Shown piece by piece: positions 7,803-15,368 of a stretch of DNA of 15,425 nt. Positions within the stretch are counted from its first letter, which is position 1. Each line of letters begins with the position of its first letter. A program made the translations under genes and the position numbers. The stretch comes from CAMLLJ01 sp035759585. Its GTDB lineage: Bacteria; Gemmatimonadota; Gemmatimonadetes; Gemmatimonadales; GWC2-71-9. The stretch is from contig DASTUP010000009.1 in the NCBI GenBank assembly GCA_035759585.1, positions 1 to 15,425 on the forward strand. Direction: 5' to 3'. The notes beneath the pieces are model-generated. The model made no database searches. It saw nothing but the letters and a program-made list of their open reading frames with translations, and was not told the origin of the DNA.

Positions 7803-9025
7803 TGACCACCCAGACCCCCACCGGGGAACCTTCCATGCGTGCACCCAGGCTTTCGGACGAACGAGGCATCGCGCTGGCCATGGCGGTCTTCGCCCTCGTG
7901 ATCATCGGCGTGCTGGTCGCGGGCGCCTTCTTCTCGGGCCGGCTCGAGCAGCGCGGCGGCGCCAACTCGGTGCTCGCCACCGAGGCGTTCGAGGCGGCGG
8001 AAGGTGGTGTAGCCTACACCGTGAGCCCCGATGGGTGGAATACCGCGACATTCAACGCTCTCGCGGTCGGGACCGATGCGGTGCAGCCGGCGGTTCCGTT
8101 CGGCACCAACCTGCAGGCGGTGCCCACGGTCACGAAGCTCAACGCGTCCGTCTATCTCGTGCGGAGCGAGGGGCAGCGGCTTTCGGGCGGCAACGTCCTG
8201 GCACGCCGACTCGTCGGCACCCTCGTGCGGGCCGTCATTCCCGACATCGAAATTGAAGGCGCGCTCACGGTATACGGCCAGCTCCGGCTCGGCGGCTCGG
8301 CGGACATCGATGGCGTCGACCACATGCCCGCGGGATGGGGCGGGAGCTGCGGCGCCGCGGGCGATCCGGTGGCCGGCGTGCGCATCAACGAGGACGACAT
8401 CCAGACGAGCGGCAGCAACTGCGGCGGCGATCCACCGGCCTGCGTCGGCGGCGATCCAGCCGTCGAGATCGACTCGTCCGTCACGCCATCGACGTTCACC
8501 AACTTCGGCGACATGACGTTCGATGACCTCGCCGCCGCGGCCAATCTCACGGTCTCGGGCACGCTTACCGGCCTCTCGCCCGATTCGCTCGCGCCGCCGG
8601 TCGGGTCCCCCGCCGGAACGCCGGGGCGCTGCAATCGCGCGAATTTCCTCAACTGGGGAGAGCCCGGCATCGCCGGCGTGATGGTCATTCCGCCCTGCTA
8701 CAACTACTTCCCGATCGTCTACGCGCCCGGCGACCTGCACATCAGCGGCGGCCGAGGCCAGGGCATTCTCCTCGTGCGGGGCAACCTGACGCTCTCGGGC
8801 GGCGTGGAGTTCTTCGGCCCCGTGATCGTGCTCGGCGAAGTGCGGAGCACCGGCACCGGCGGCCACGTCTATGGCGGACTGATGGCCCGGAACGCGAACC
8901 TCGACCCTTCCGTCATCACCGGTAACTCGGTGGTGAATTACTCGAGCTGTGCGGTGGCGCGGGCGCTCCTCGGCGCCGCCTCGGTCAAGCCGATCAACGG
9001 TCGGAGCTGGGCGCAGCTCTTCTGA
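7802..9025 (+). CDS. Enlarged PilX-like minor pilus protein
   Basis: 407 residues from ATG 7802 (coupled, TGATG), or 396 from ATG 7835, which has GGGGA at 7823-7827. The N-terminus, ERG then IALAMAVFALVIIGVLVAGAFFSGRLEQR, resembles the PilX N-terminal domain: one membrane helix (about 23-44) after Gly, without the FTLIE motif and with no Glu at mature position 5. About twice the length of Pseudomonas PilX. The extra C-terminal part (about 150-390) is Gly-rich with short alternating hydrophobic stretches such as GILLVRGNLTLSGGVEF, suggesting a beta-solenoid-like fold, and has six Cys that could form disulfides. As the last gene of the operon, with no PilY1 or PilE after it, it may carry the tip function (inference). 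Confidence 0.85.
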   Translation: MTTQTPTGEPSMRAPRLSDERGIALAMAVFALVIIGVLVAGAFFSGRLEQRGGANSVLATEAFEAAEGGVAYTVSPDGWNTATFNALAVGTDAVQPAVPFGTNLQAVPTVTKLNASVYLVRSEGQRLSGGNVLARRLVGTLVRAVIPDIEIEGALTVYGQLRLGGSADIDGVDHMPAGWGGSCGAAGDPVAGVRINEDDIQTSGSNCGGDPPACVGGDPAVEIDSSVTPSTFTNFGDMTFDDLAAAANLTVSGTLTGLSPDSLAPPVGSPAGTPGRCNRANFLNWGEPGIAGVMVIPPCYNYFPIVYAPGDLHISGGRGQGILLVRGNLTLSGGVEFFGPVIVLGEVRSTGTGGHVYGGLMARNANLDPSVITGNSVVNYSSCAVARALLGAASVKPINGRSWAQLF

Positions 9026-9053
9026 CGGTTCGCAAGGTGAAAGAAAGGTGGCG

Positions 9054-9089
9054 AAAGGGGGTGCCCGGACCGTACGGGCGCCCCCTTTT
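9054..9089 (+). terminator. Strong terminator of the minor pilin operon
   Basis: AAAGGGGG-T-GCCCG (9054-9067) pairs with CGGGC-G-CCCCCTTT (9075-9088), a 14-bp stem with one U-G wobble and a 7-base loop, followed by a T. The A-run on the 5' arm means it could act on both strands. Clear intrinsic terminator; it isolates the minor pilin operon from pilM. Confidence 0.9.
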
Positions 9090-9145
9090 GCACTCCTGAC
9101 CAGCAGGCCTATCCCATGGAAGAGCATGGAGTTACCACACGGCAT

Positions 9146-9158
9146 TGCCATCATGGCA
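9146..9158. repeat. 13-bp palindrome overlapping the -24 box of the pilM promoter
   Basis: TGCCAT-C-ATGGCA is perfectly symmetric around C9152, and its right half includes the TGGCA of the -24 element. A protein bound here would compete with sigma-54 polymerase. It may also be a by-product of the consensus TGGCA. Confidence 0.45.
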
Positions 9159-9168
9159 CATCGGTTGC
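9154..9168 (+). promoter_or_regulatory. Sigma-54 (-24/-12) promoter of pilMNOPQ
   Basis: TGGCAC (9154-9159), five bases, TTGC (9165-9168) then T: every defined position of the sigma-54 consensus, with the same spacing as the pilA promoter. The start would be near 9180, leaving about 140 bases of leader before pilM. No clear dyad enhancer was found upstream; the zone at -90 to -120 is occupied by the terminator stem. Confidence 0.85.
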
Positions 9169-9318
9169 TCCCAAGGGGCTGCAATCCTTGTCAATCGGGC
9201 GCGGGAAAGGGGTAGGGGAAGCGCGTTTTGCGGCTCCCCGGTTGGGCGGAATCCGATTGCACGAGGGCGTGTCGTCATCTACGGTAGCTGGCCCGCCACC
9301 TCCACAGACCTGGTTCTT

Positions 9319-10362
9319 ATGGCACTGTTCGGTCGGAAGAAGACCACCGTCGCCCTCGATATCGGCAGCGGGCTGATCAAGCTCGTGCAGATCTCGCATG
9401 GGACCGGCGAGCCGGTCCTCACCAAGGTCGCCACGACCCAGGTGGTCGATGACGCCATCGTCGAAGGCGAAGTGATGGACAAGGGCATCGTGGCCGACGC
9501 AGTCCGCGGCCTGATGGCCTCGTCCGGCATCAAGACGAAGCAGGTCGTGACCGCCGTCGGCGGCCGCGACGTGATCATCAAGAAGATCGCGATGGACCGG
9601 ATGAAGGAAGCGGAGGCCCGCGAGGTCATCCGCTGGGAGGCCGAGCAGCACGTGCCGTTCGACATGGACAACGTCGAGCTCGACTTCCAGATCCTCGACC
9701 CGGACGCCGACGGCCTCCAGATGACGGTGCTCCTCGTCGCCGCCAAGCGCGAGCTGGTGGAGACGAAGCTCTCGCTCCTCCGGGACGTCGGGCTCGAGCC
9801 GTCCATCATCGACGTGGACGCCTTTGCGCTCCACAACGCCTTCGAGGTCAATCATCCGGATGCCATGCGCGGCGTCGTCGGCCTGGTCAACATCGGGCAC
9901 GAGACGACGAACGTGAACATCCTCGACGACGGGGTTCCCGTCCTCACCCGCGACATCTCGATCGGCACGCGCCGCTTCCGCGAGGACCTGCAGCGCGAGC
10001 GCGGCCTCTCCGCCGAAGAAGCGGAGCGGATGCTCCAGGCGTTCGAGACCGACCCGATGCTGCTGCCCTTCCTCGAGAACCGCGGCGAAGAGCTCGCGGT
10101 CGGCATCGAGCGCGCGGCGGCGTTCCTCCAGTCGGCGAGCCGTTCCGCCGGCGGAGTGTCCCGCCTCTTCACGACCGGCGGGGGCTCGCGGATTCCGGGC
10201 CTCAACAAGATCCTGGCCGACCGGCTCCGCCTGCCGGTTCAGCAGGCCAACCCGATCCAGCGCCTCACAGTCGCCGAAGGAGTCTTCGACATGGTGGAGC
10301 GCGATGAGATCGCTCCCCTGCTGATGCTTCCGATCGGCCTGGCGCTGCGGTCCGCGGCGTGA
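9319..10362 (+). CDS. pilM: Type IV pilus inner-membrane platform protein PilM
   Basis: 347 residues from ATG 9319 (MALFGRKKTTVALDIGSG), the standard PilM N-terminus; the frame is open upstream from 9145 but that part is non-conserved leader containing the promoter. Actin-like ATPase fold: phosphate-1 ALDIGSGLIKLV at 12-23, phosphate-2 LVNIGHETTN, adenosine motif FTTGGGSRIPGL. Cytoplasmic; binds the N-terminal peptide of PilN, which is present in the next gene, and links the alignment complex to the motor ATPases. The ribosome binding site is weak, and its leader is long and starts at a -24/-12 promoter. First gene of pilMNOPQ, all in the canonical order. Confidence 0.96.
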   Translation: MALFGRKKTTVALDIGSGLIKLVQISHGTGEPVLTKVATTQVVDDAIVEGEVMDKGIVADAVRGLMASSGIKTKQVVTAVGGRDVIIKKIAMDRMKEAEAREVIRWEAEQHVPFDMDNVELDFQILDPDADGLQMTVLLVAAKRELVETKLSLLRDVGLEPSIIDVDAFALHNAFEVNHPDAMRGVVGLVNIGHETTNVNILDDGVPVLTRDISIGTRRFREDLQRERGLSAEEAERMLQAFETDPMLLPFLENRGEELAVGIERAAAFLQSASRSAGGVSRLFTTGGGSRIPGLNKILADRLRLPVQQANPIQRLTVAEGVFDMVERDEIAPLLMLPIGLALRSAA

Positions 10363-10387
10363 CCCCGACCAAGGGAACCGACGTCAG

Positions 10388-11083
10388 ATGATTACCATCA
10401 ATCTCCGCCCCGGCCAGAAGCGCAAGCGCGCGGGCAATCCCCTCAAGGATGTCGGCGAGCGCTTCCGCGCCCTCGGCACCCGGGTCAAGGATCCGCTGCT
10501 CATCGGCGCCGCGGCCGCCTGGGTCATCGTGGCCGGCTTCCTCGCCGTCAGCATGTTCATGACGCAGCGCGACCTCAGCGCGCTCGAGCCGCGCATCGAG
10601 CAGGCGCGCGCCGAGCACACGCGCTTCAAGACCTTCCTCGCGCAGAAGCGGAAGCAGGAGCTGATCCGCGACTCGCTCGTCGCGCAGATCGGCGTGATCC
10701 GCACGGTGGATGGCGACCGCTACGTCTGGCCGCACATCCTCGACGAGATCGCGCGGGCGCTGCCGGCGTACACCTGGCTCACCAACGTCGCGGTGGAGGC
10801 CAACAACGTCGTCAACACCGCCGTCACCGACACCACCGCCGCCGACACACTGCCGGCTCCGCTGCAGTTCCGCGTCGAGGGCCGCACGGTGGACATGCAG
10901 GCGTACACGCGGTTCCTCCGGCAGCTCGAGTCGTCGCCCTGGATCGAGGAGGTCATGGCGGTCGAGGCGAAGACGGTGGTCGAGAAGGAGCGTCCCGTGA
11001 CGGCATTCACGATCCGCGCAACGTTCACCCGGGCCGATTCGGCGTACATCCGGACGGTGCCCCTCAGCGAGTCGGTGAGGTAG
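10388..11083 (+). CDS. pilN: Type IV pilus inner-membrane protein PilN
   Basis: 231 residues. The N-terminus MITINLRPG is the conserved PilM-binding peptide (INLLP-type). Transmembrane helix about 36-58, coiled coil about 60-100, then a periplasmic ferredoxin-like domain. It dimerises with PilO to form the periplasmic alignment complex. ATG 10388 lies 25 bases after pilM; the only upstream purine run (AAGGGA, 10369) is far, so the ribosome binding site is poor. A Thr/Asp/Ala-rich insert (TAVTDTTAADT, about 142-152) enlarges the protein slightly over the about 200 residues usual for the family. Confidence 0.94.
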   Translation: MITINLRPGQKRKRAGNPLKDVGERFRALGTRVKDPLLIGAAAAWVIVAGFLAVSMFMTQRDLSALEPRIEQARAEHTRFKTFLAQKRKQELIRDSLVAQIGVIRTVDGDRYVWPHILDEIARALPAYTWLTNVAVEANNVVNTAVTDTTAADTLPAPLQFRVEGRTVDMQAYTRFLRQLESSPWIEEVMAVEAKTVVEKERPVTAFTIRATFTRADSAYIRTVPLSESVR

Positions 11084-11086
11084 ACG

Positions 11087-11716
11087 ATGGCCATCTCGAA
11101 CGAGAAGTCCACCCCGATCCTCCTCATCCTCGTGGCCGGCCTGGTCGGCTACATGGGATACACCGGGACGGTGGTGTCGAGCCTCGGCATCCAGGGCGTG
11201 CAGGCGGACAAGGCCGAAGTCACGGCCATGCGGGACACGCTCGGCACGCTCGAAGCGCAGATCGACAGCGCCAAGAAGGAGCTCGCGAAGGGCACGGCGG
11301 AGGATCTCCGCCGGAAGCTCGACGAGCACCGCGCGAGCCTGGCGCTGCTCCGCCGGCTCGTGCCGGAGAGCAACGAGGTGCCGAACCTCCTCGACGACAT
11401 GTCGACCCGCGCCAAGCTCCGCGGCGTGAACCTGGCGCAGGTGGTGCCGTCGCCGGTCGAAGGCGGGCCGGTGCCGTTCAACACCTACCGCTACTCGATC
11501 ACGGTCCTCGGCCGCTACGACCAGATCGGTGAGTTCCTCTCTGACGTGGCGAGCCTGCAGCGCATCATCGTGCCGCAGGGCGTGCAGGTCGCGGCCGCGA
11601 ACCAGGTGGCGGCGAAGGCACTGGGAGACACGAGCGGGTCCCTGCTCGAGGCGAAGTTCCAGATCCGGACGTACGTCAAGTCCGCAGGCGCGGAAGGAGA
11701 GGCCAGTGGCACGTAA
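11087..11716 (+). CDS. pilO: Type IV pilus inner-membrane protein PilO
   Basis: 209 residues. Short cytoplasmic N-terminus, transmembrane helix about 10-30, coiled coil about 38-90, then the periplasmic PilO domain (VPNLLDDMSTRAKLRGV..., FNTYRYSITVLGRYDQIGEFLSDVASL). Partner of PilN. ATG 11087 is 3 bases after the pilN stop with GGTGAGG (11074-11080) upstream, so co-translation is likely. Its 3' end overlaps the pilP start by 11 bases. Confidence 0.94.
   Translation: MAISNEKSTPILLILVAGLVGYMGYTGTVVSSLGIQGVQADKAEVTAMRDTLGTLEAQIDSAKKELAKGTAEDLRRKLDEHRASLALLRRLVPESNEVPNLLDDMSTRAKLRGVNLAQVVPSPVEGGPVPFNTYRYSITVLGRYDQIGEFLSDVASLQRIIVPQGVQVAAANQVAAKALGDTSGSLLEAKFQIRTYVKSAGAEGEASGT
11694..11702 (+). 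promoter_or_regulatory. Ribosome binding site deciding the GTG start of pilP
   Basis: AAGGAGAGG lies inside the end of pilO, and its AAGGAG core ends six bases before GTG 11706. No in-frame ATG nearby gives the lipoprotein signal, so this site fixes the start. Confidence 0.75.
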
Positions 11717-12257
11717 TCATCTGAACGCCTGTCTGCTCGCGCTGGTCGCGCTCGGCGCGGCCTGCAGCAGCGACACCGGCGACGAGGCGGCCGACGAGGC
11801 CCAGTCCGCAGCGCTCACGGCTGCCCGTGCGCGCTCCGACAGCATCCGCAAGGCTCGCGCGGCGGACACCACCGGCCAGCCGGTGCAGGTGGCGATGGCC
11901 GGCGCCGCGGCCCAGCCGGTCGCGGACGAGAACTCGGTCCTGCGTGAGTCGTTCGCCTATGGCGGTGGCGCCCGCGATCCCTTCGCGTCGCTCATCGACC
12001 TCAAGGCCACGGGACCCGAGCTGAGCAACCTCCAGCTCGTCGGCATCTATCTCGACGTCGCCTCGACCGACAACAGTGTCGCGGTGCTGCGCGAGAAGGA
12101 TTCCGGAAAGCGGTACAAGCTCCACGTCGGTGACCAGCTCGGCCGGATGCAGGTGGTGGAGATCGCCGCCAAGGATGTGGTCTTCCGGATCGAGGACTTC
12201 GGGTACGAGCGGCAGGAAACTCTCTCGCTGCGCAAGCAGGAGGACATGACGCCATGA
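11706..12257 (+). CDS. pilP: Type IV pilus lipoprotein PilP
   Basis: 183 residues from GTG 11706; the frame is open from 11529, but the upstream part is a shadow of pilO. The N-terminus MARNHLNACLLALVALGAAC is a lipoprotein signal with Cys20 as lipidation site. The residue at -3 is Gly rather than the usual Leu, so the lipobox is slightly off consensus. A low-complexity linker rich in Ala, Asp and Ser (about 23-75) precedes the folded PilP domain, which begins near the typical RDPF (about 91-94) and continues with LQLVGIYLD... and GDQLGRMQVVEI. PilP joins the PilN/PilO complex to the secretin PilQ. Overlaps pilO by 11 bases and pilQ by four (ATGA). Confidence 0.93.
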   Translation: MARNHLNACLLALVALGAACSSDTGDEAADEAQSAALTAARARSDSIRKARAADTTGQPVQVAMAGAAAQPVADENSVLRESFAYGGGARDPFASLIDLKATGPELSNLQLVGIYLDVASTDNSVAVLREKDSGKRYKLHVGDQLGRMQVVEIAAKDVVFRIEDFGYERQETLSLRKQEDMTP

Positions 12258-14059
12258 AGGCGCTGATTCGTTCGATGATCGCGGCGGCGGCCGTACTCGC
12301 GACGGCCGGTTCCGCGAGCGCCGCCCTCCAGGACGGCGAAGTAACCGGCGTCAGCGTGCAGCCGGCACCCGGCCGCGCCGAGGTCGTGATCGCGGTTCGC
12401 GGGGCCGTGGAGGTCAAGGATTTCGTCCTCCGGAATCCCGATCGCCTGGTGCTCGACCTGACCGGCGCGCAGCTCAGCGCCGCCAATGTGCGCTATGACG
12501 GAGTGATCCGCGGCGGCGTGCAGAACATCCGCTACAGCCAGTATCAGCCCGACGTGGTCCGCGTGGTCGTGGACTTCGATGCGCTGAAGGACTATGCCGT
12601 CGAGCGCGACGGCGAGTCGATCCGCGTGTCCTTCGGGAGCGAGCGGACCTTCCTGAGCTGGAGCTCGGATGTCGCCCCGATGCCGGCGGCGCCCGCGCCC
12701 TCCGCGCTCGCGGCGCTGCCCGAGCCGGCTGCCGAGGCTCCCGTCCGCGCCATCCCGGTGCGGGCCGAGGCGCCGTCGCCGGTCCTCAACTCGACGCTCT
12801 CGCGTGACGAGCCCCGCATCACCGTGAGCTGGGACCGCGCGAGCATCGCGGACGTCGTCACCGGGTTCGCCGCGTTCAGCGGCCGCAACATCATCCTCGG
12901 CAAGGGCATCACCGGTGAAGTCACCGCCGAGATCCGCAATCAGCCGTGGCCCGAGGCCTTCGCCGCGATCCTCGCGGCCCAGGGCCTGACCGCGCAGGAG
13001 ATGAACGGCGGGATCATCCGCGTGGATGCCCCGGCGACGCTCGCGGCGCTCGACTCCCTCGAGCCGCTCGAGACCCGCACCGTCCGCCTCAACTACAAGC
13101 AGGCCGACTCCCTCGTGAAGGTGGTCGAGAGCGTCGTGACGAAGAACCGCGGGCGCGTCGTGGCCGCCACGAGCTCCAACGCGCTCGTCATCACCGACAC
13201 CCGCAGCCGCATCCAGGGCGTCGTGGACTTCGTCTCCGGTCTGGACCTGCGCACGCCGCAGGTGTCCATCCAGGCCAAGATCATCTTCGTCGACCGCCGG
13301 AACCTCGAGCAGCTCGGGCTCAAGTACGACCTCGGCAGCCGCTCGCAGTTCTTCAACAAGCTGGTGCAGCGGAACCAGCCGGACGGCGAGTCGTACGAGG
13401 CCACCGAGAACATCATCGACCTCGGCGGCAACTCGCTCTCGGGCATCGCCAACGCCGACGCGAACATCACCGGCTCGGCGCTCGACCTCGTCTTCTCGAC
13501 GGCCATCGGCGGCTTCTCGCTCACGAGCTTCCTCCAGGCCCTCGAGCGCGTCGAGCTCTCCGACGTGCAGGCCGAGCCGCTCATCACGACGCTCGACAAC
13601 CAGCAGGCGGACATCCTCGTCGGTGACGAGATCCCGCTCCGCGTGGTCGACGCGAGCAGCCAGGCCGGGTCGGGCACCGGCACCCCGCGCTCCACGGTGC
13701 AGTTCAAGGAGACGGGCATCCGGCTCACGGTGACGCCGCACGTCACCAACAACCGCCAGATCCTCATGAACCTGAAGACCGAGCGCTCGAGCGTGCAGAC
13801 GCTTGCCGCGGCGGACCTCGGCTTCACGATCCAGAAGCAGCAGGCCACGAACCAGCTCCTCGTCAACGACGGCGAGACGAGCGTGATCGGCGGCCTGACG
13901 GTCACCACCGTGACCCGGAGCCGGAGCGGCATCCCGCTGCTCTCGGGCCTCCCGGTAATCGGCAAGATGTTCAGCTACAGCTCGGACGACGAGAGCCGCC
14001 GCGACCTGATTATCTTGGTCACGCCCCGGATCGTGGACGACGGCATGACCACGCCGTAA
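12254..14059 (+). CDS. pilQ: Type IV pilus outer-membrane secretin PilQ
   Basis: 601 residues. Signal peptide 1-23 (cleavage after ASA). One AMIN domain about 28-130, which binds peptidoglycan; Pseudomonas PilQ has two and is longer (about 714 residues). Ala/Pro linker about 138-180. STN/N0 domain about 187-245 and N1 (secretin N) about 265-335, then the secretin channel about 350-590. This includes VQAEPLITTLDNQQADILVGDEIP and the typical GIPLLSGLPVIGKMF near the C-terminus, ending RRDLIILVTPRIV. Forms the oligomeric gate through which the pilus leaves. AGGAGG at 12238-12243 is ten bases before the ATG, which overlaps the pilP stop (ATGA). Followed at once by a strong hairpin. Confidence 0.97.
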   Translation: MKALIRSMIAAAAVLATAGSASAALQDGEVTGVSVQPAPGRAEVVIAVRGAVEVKDFVLRNPDRLVLDLTGAQLSAANVRYDGVIRGGVQNIRYSQYQPDVVRVVVDFDALKDYAVERDGESIRVSFGSERTFLSWSSDVAPMPAAPAPSALAALPEPAAEAPVRAIPVRAEAPSPVLNSTLSRDEPRITVSWDRASIADVVTGFAAFSGRNIILGKGITGEVTAEIRNQPWPEAFAAILAAQGLTAQEMNGGIIRVDAPATLAALDSLEPLETRTVRLNYKQADSLVKVVESVVTKNRGRVVAATSSNALVITDTRSRIQGVVDFVSGLDLRTPQVSIQAKIIFVDRRNLEQLGLKYDLGSRSQFFNKLVQRNQPDGESYEATENIIDLGGNSLSGIANADANITGSALDLVFSTAIGGFSLTSFLQALERVELSDVQAEPLITTLDNQQADILVGDEIPLRVVDASSQAGSGTGTPRSTVQFKETGIRLTVTPHVTNNRQILMNLKTERSSVQTLAAADLGFTIQKQQATNQLLVNDGETSVIGGLTVTTVTRSRSGIPLLSGLPVIGKMFSYSSDDESRRDLIILVTPRIVDDGMTTP

Positions 14060-14074
14060 GTCCGAGAGCCTGCA

Positions 14075-14112
14075 AAGCAACGAGCCCGGCCAGTCCGGGC
14101 TCGTCTGCTTTT
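14075..14112 (+). terminator. Terminator between pilQ and aroC
   Basis: ACGAGCCCGG (14080-14089) pairs perfectly with CCGGGCTCGT (14095-14104) around CCAGT. AAGCA (14075-14079) extends the stem with TGCTT (14106-14110) across a one-base bulge, and the last T's form TTTT (14109-14112). Good intrinsic terminator, but it lies only 15 bases before the aroC start. Confidence 0.85.
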
Positions 14113-14116
14113 ATCG

Positions 14117-14122
14117 AGGAGG
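14117..14122 (+). promoter_or_regulatory. Strong ribosome binding site of aroC
   Basis: AGGAGG, four bases before ATG 14127 and four bases after the T-run of the terminator. A transcript ending at the hairpin would stop just short of this site. Confidence 0.75.
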
Positions 14123-14126
14123 ATCG

Positions 14127-15368
14127 ATGCATCTCACCTTCGCCACGGCGGGGGAATCCCATGGGCGTGGCCTCGTCGCACTCGTCGAAGGCCTTCCCGC
14201 GGGGCTTCCCGTGTCCGCGGCCTGGGTGGATCGCGAGCTTGCCCGGCGGATGCAGGGCTACGGCCGGGGCGCGCGCATGAAGATCGAGCAGGACCGCATC
14301 GAGTGGCTCGCCGGGGTGCGCGCGGGGGAGACGCTCGGCTCGCCGGTTGCGATGGTGATCTGGAACCGCGACTGGGAAAACTGGGAAGACGTCATGGCCG
14401 CGGAGGCATCGGCCCCTGCGGACGGCGGCGAGGATGCCTCGCGCCACAGGCGCCGGCGGGTCGCCCGTCCGCGCCCCGGCCATGCCGATCTCGTCGGCGT
14501 GCTCAAGTACGATCGCCTCGACGCGCGCGACATCCTCGAGCGCGCGAGTGCCCGCGAGACGGCGGCTCGGGTGGCCGCCGGCTCACTGGCCCGGCGACTG
14601 CTCGACGAGTTCGGCGTCGGGATCGGAAGCCACGTCGTCTCGCTCGGCGAGATCGCGGCGATGCGCCCCGATACCCTCCCCGACCCGCTCAACGAAGCGG
14701 CCGACCGCTCGGCGGTTCGCTGCCTCGACGCCGAGGCGGAGCGGAGAATGATCGAGCGCGTGGACGCGGCAAAGAAGGCCGGCGACACCCTCGGCGGCGT
14801 CGTCGAGGTCGTGGCCCGGAACCTCGTGCCCGGGCTCGGCAGTCATGTGAGCTGGGACCGGAAGCTCGATGCGCGCCTGGCCGGCATCCTCATGTCGATC
14901 CCCGCGGTCAAGGGGGTCGAGATCGGGCTCGGCTTCGAAGCTGCACGCCGGCCCGGCTCTGCCGTGCACGATCCGATCGATCCGGGAGAGAACGAGCACG
15001 ACGTGCGCACCGCTTTCCGCCGGCGCTCGAACAATGCGGGCGGACTCGAAGGCGGGATGACGACAGGGGAGCCGCTGGTGCTTCGCGTGGCCATGAAGCC
15101 GATCTCGACGCTGATGTCGCCGCTGCCCACCGTCGATCTCCGCACCGGCGCGCCGGCCGCGGCGCAGAGCGAACGCTCCGACGTCACGGCCGTGCCGGCC
15201 ATGGGCGTCATCGCGGAAGCGCTCACTGCGTTCGTGCTCGCCGATGCGATGCTCGAGAAATTCGGCGGCGACTCGCTCGGCGAGATGCGGCGCAATGTGG
15301 ACGGATATCTCGCCGCAGCGGGTGCGCGGTGGCGCGCCGAGCGGGATCAGCCCGCCGGACCGACCTGA
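14127..15368 (+). CDS. aroC: Chorismate synthase
   Basis: 413 residues. Converts 5-enolpyruvylshikimate-3-phosphate to chorismate with reduced FMN, the last step of the shikimate pathway, in the cytoplasm. Motifs in order: GESHG 9-13, RPGHADL, ASARETAARVAAGS, NNAGGLEGGMTTGEP and RSDVTAVPAMGVIAEA from R350. The last carries Thr where many family members have Cys (RSD-x-CAVP), and EKFGGDSL...RRN follows. A basic stretch (RHRRRRVARPR, about 106-116) leads into RPGHADL. The C-terminal tail matches the actinobacterial style of the family. Start fixed by a strong AGGAGG. Its TGA overlaps the aroK ATG (TGATG), so aroC and aroK form a coupled biosynthetic operon following, but unrelated in function to, the pilus genes. 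Confidence 0.97.
   Translation: MHLTFATAGESHGRGLVALVEGLPAGLPVSAAWVDRELARRMQGYGRGARMKIEQDRIEWLAGVRAGETLGSPVAMVIWNRDWENWEDVMAAEASAPADGGEDASRHRRRRVARPRPGHADLVGVLKYDRLDARDILERASARETAARVAAGSLARRLLDEFGVGIGSHVVSLGEIAAMRPDTLPDPLNEAADRSAVRCLDAEAERRMIERVDAAKKAGDTLGGVVEVVARNLVPGLGSHVSWDRKLDARLAGILMSIPAVKGVEIGLGFEAARRPGSAVHDPIDPGENEHDVRTAFRRRSNNAGGLEGGMTTGEPLVLRVAMKPISTLMSPLPTVDLRTGAPAAAQSERSDVTAVPAMGVIAEALTAFVLADAMLEKFGGDSLGEMRRNVDGYLAAAGARWRAERDQPAGPT

Noticed and set aside
9320..9334. TGGCAC at the pilM start codon as a -24 box
   Set aside because: The -12 position reads GGTC rather than TTGC, and the site is inside the coding region.
12047..14080. 677-residue open frame on the - strand opposite pilQ
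   Set aside because: It is antisense to a clear secretin gene, is rich in Arg/Asp/Glu/Val as expected from GC-biased codons read backwards, and has no recognisable domain or ribosome binding site.
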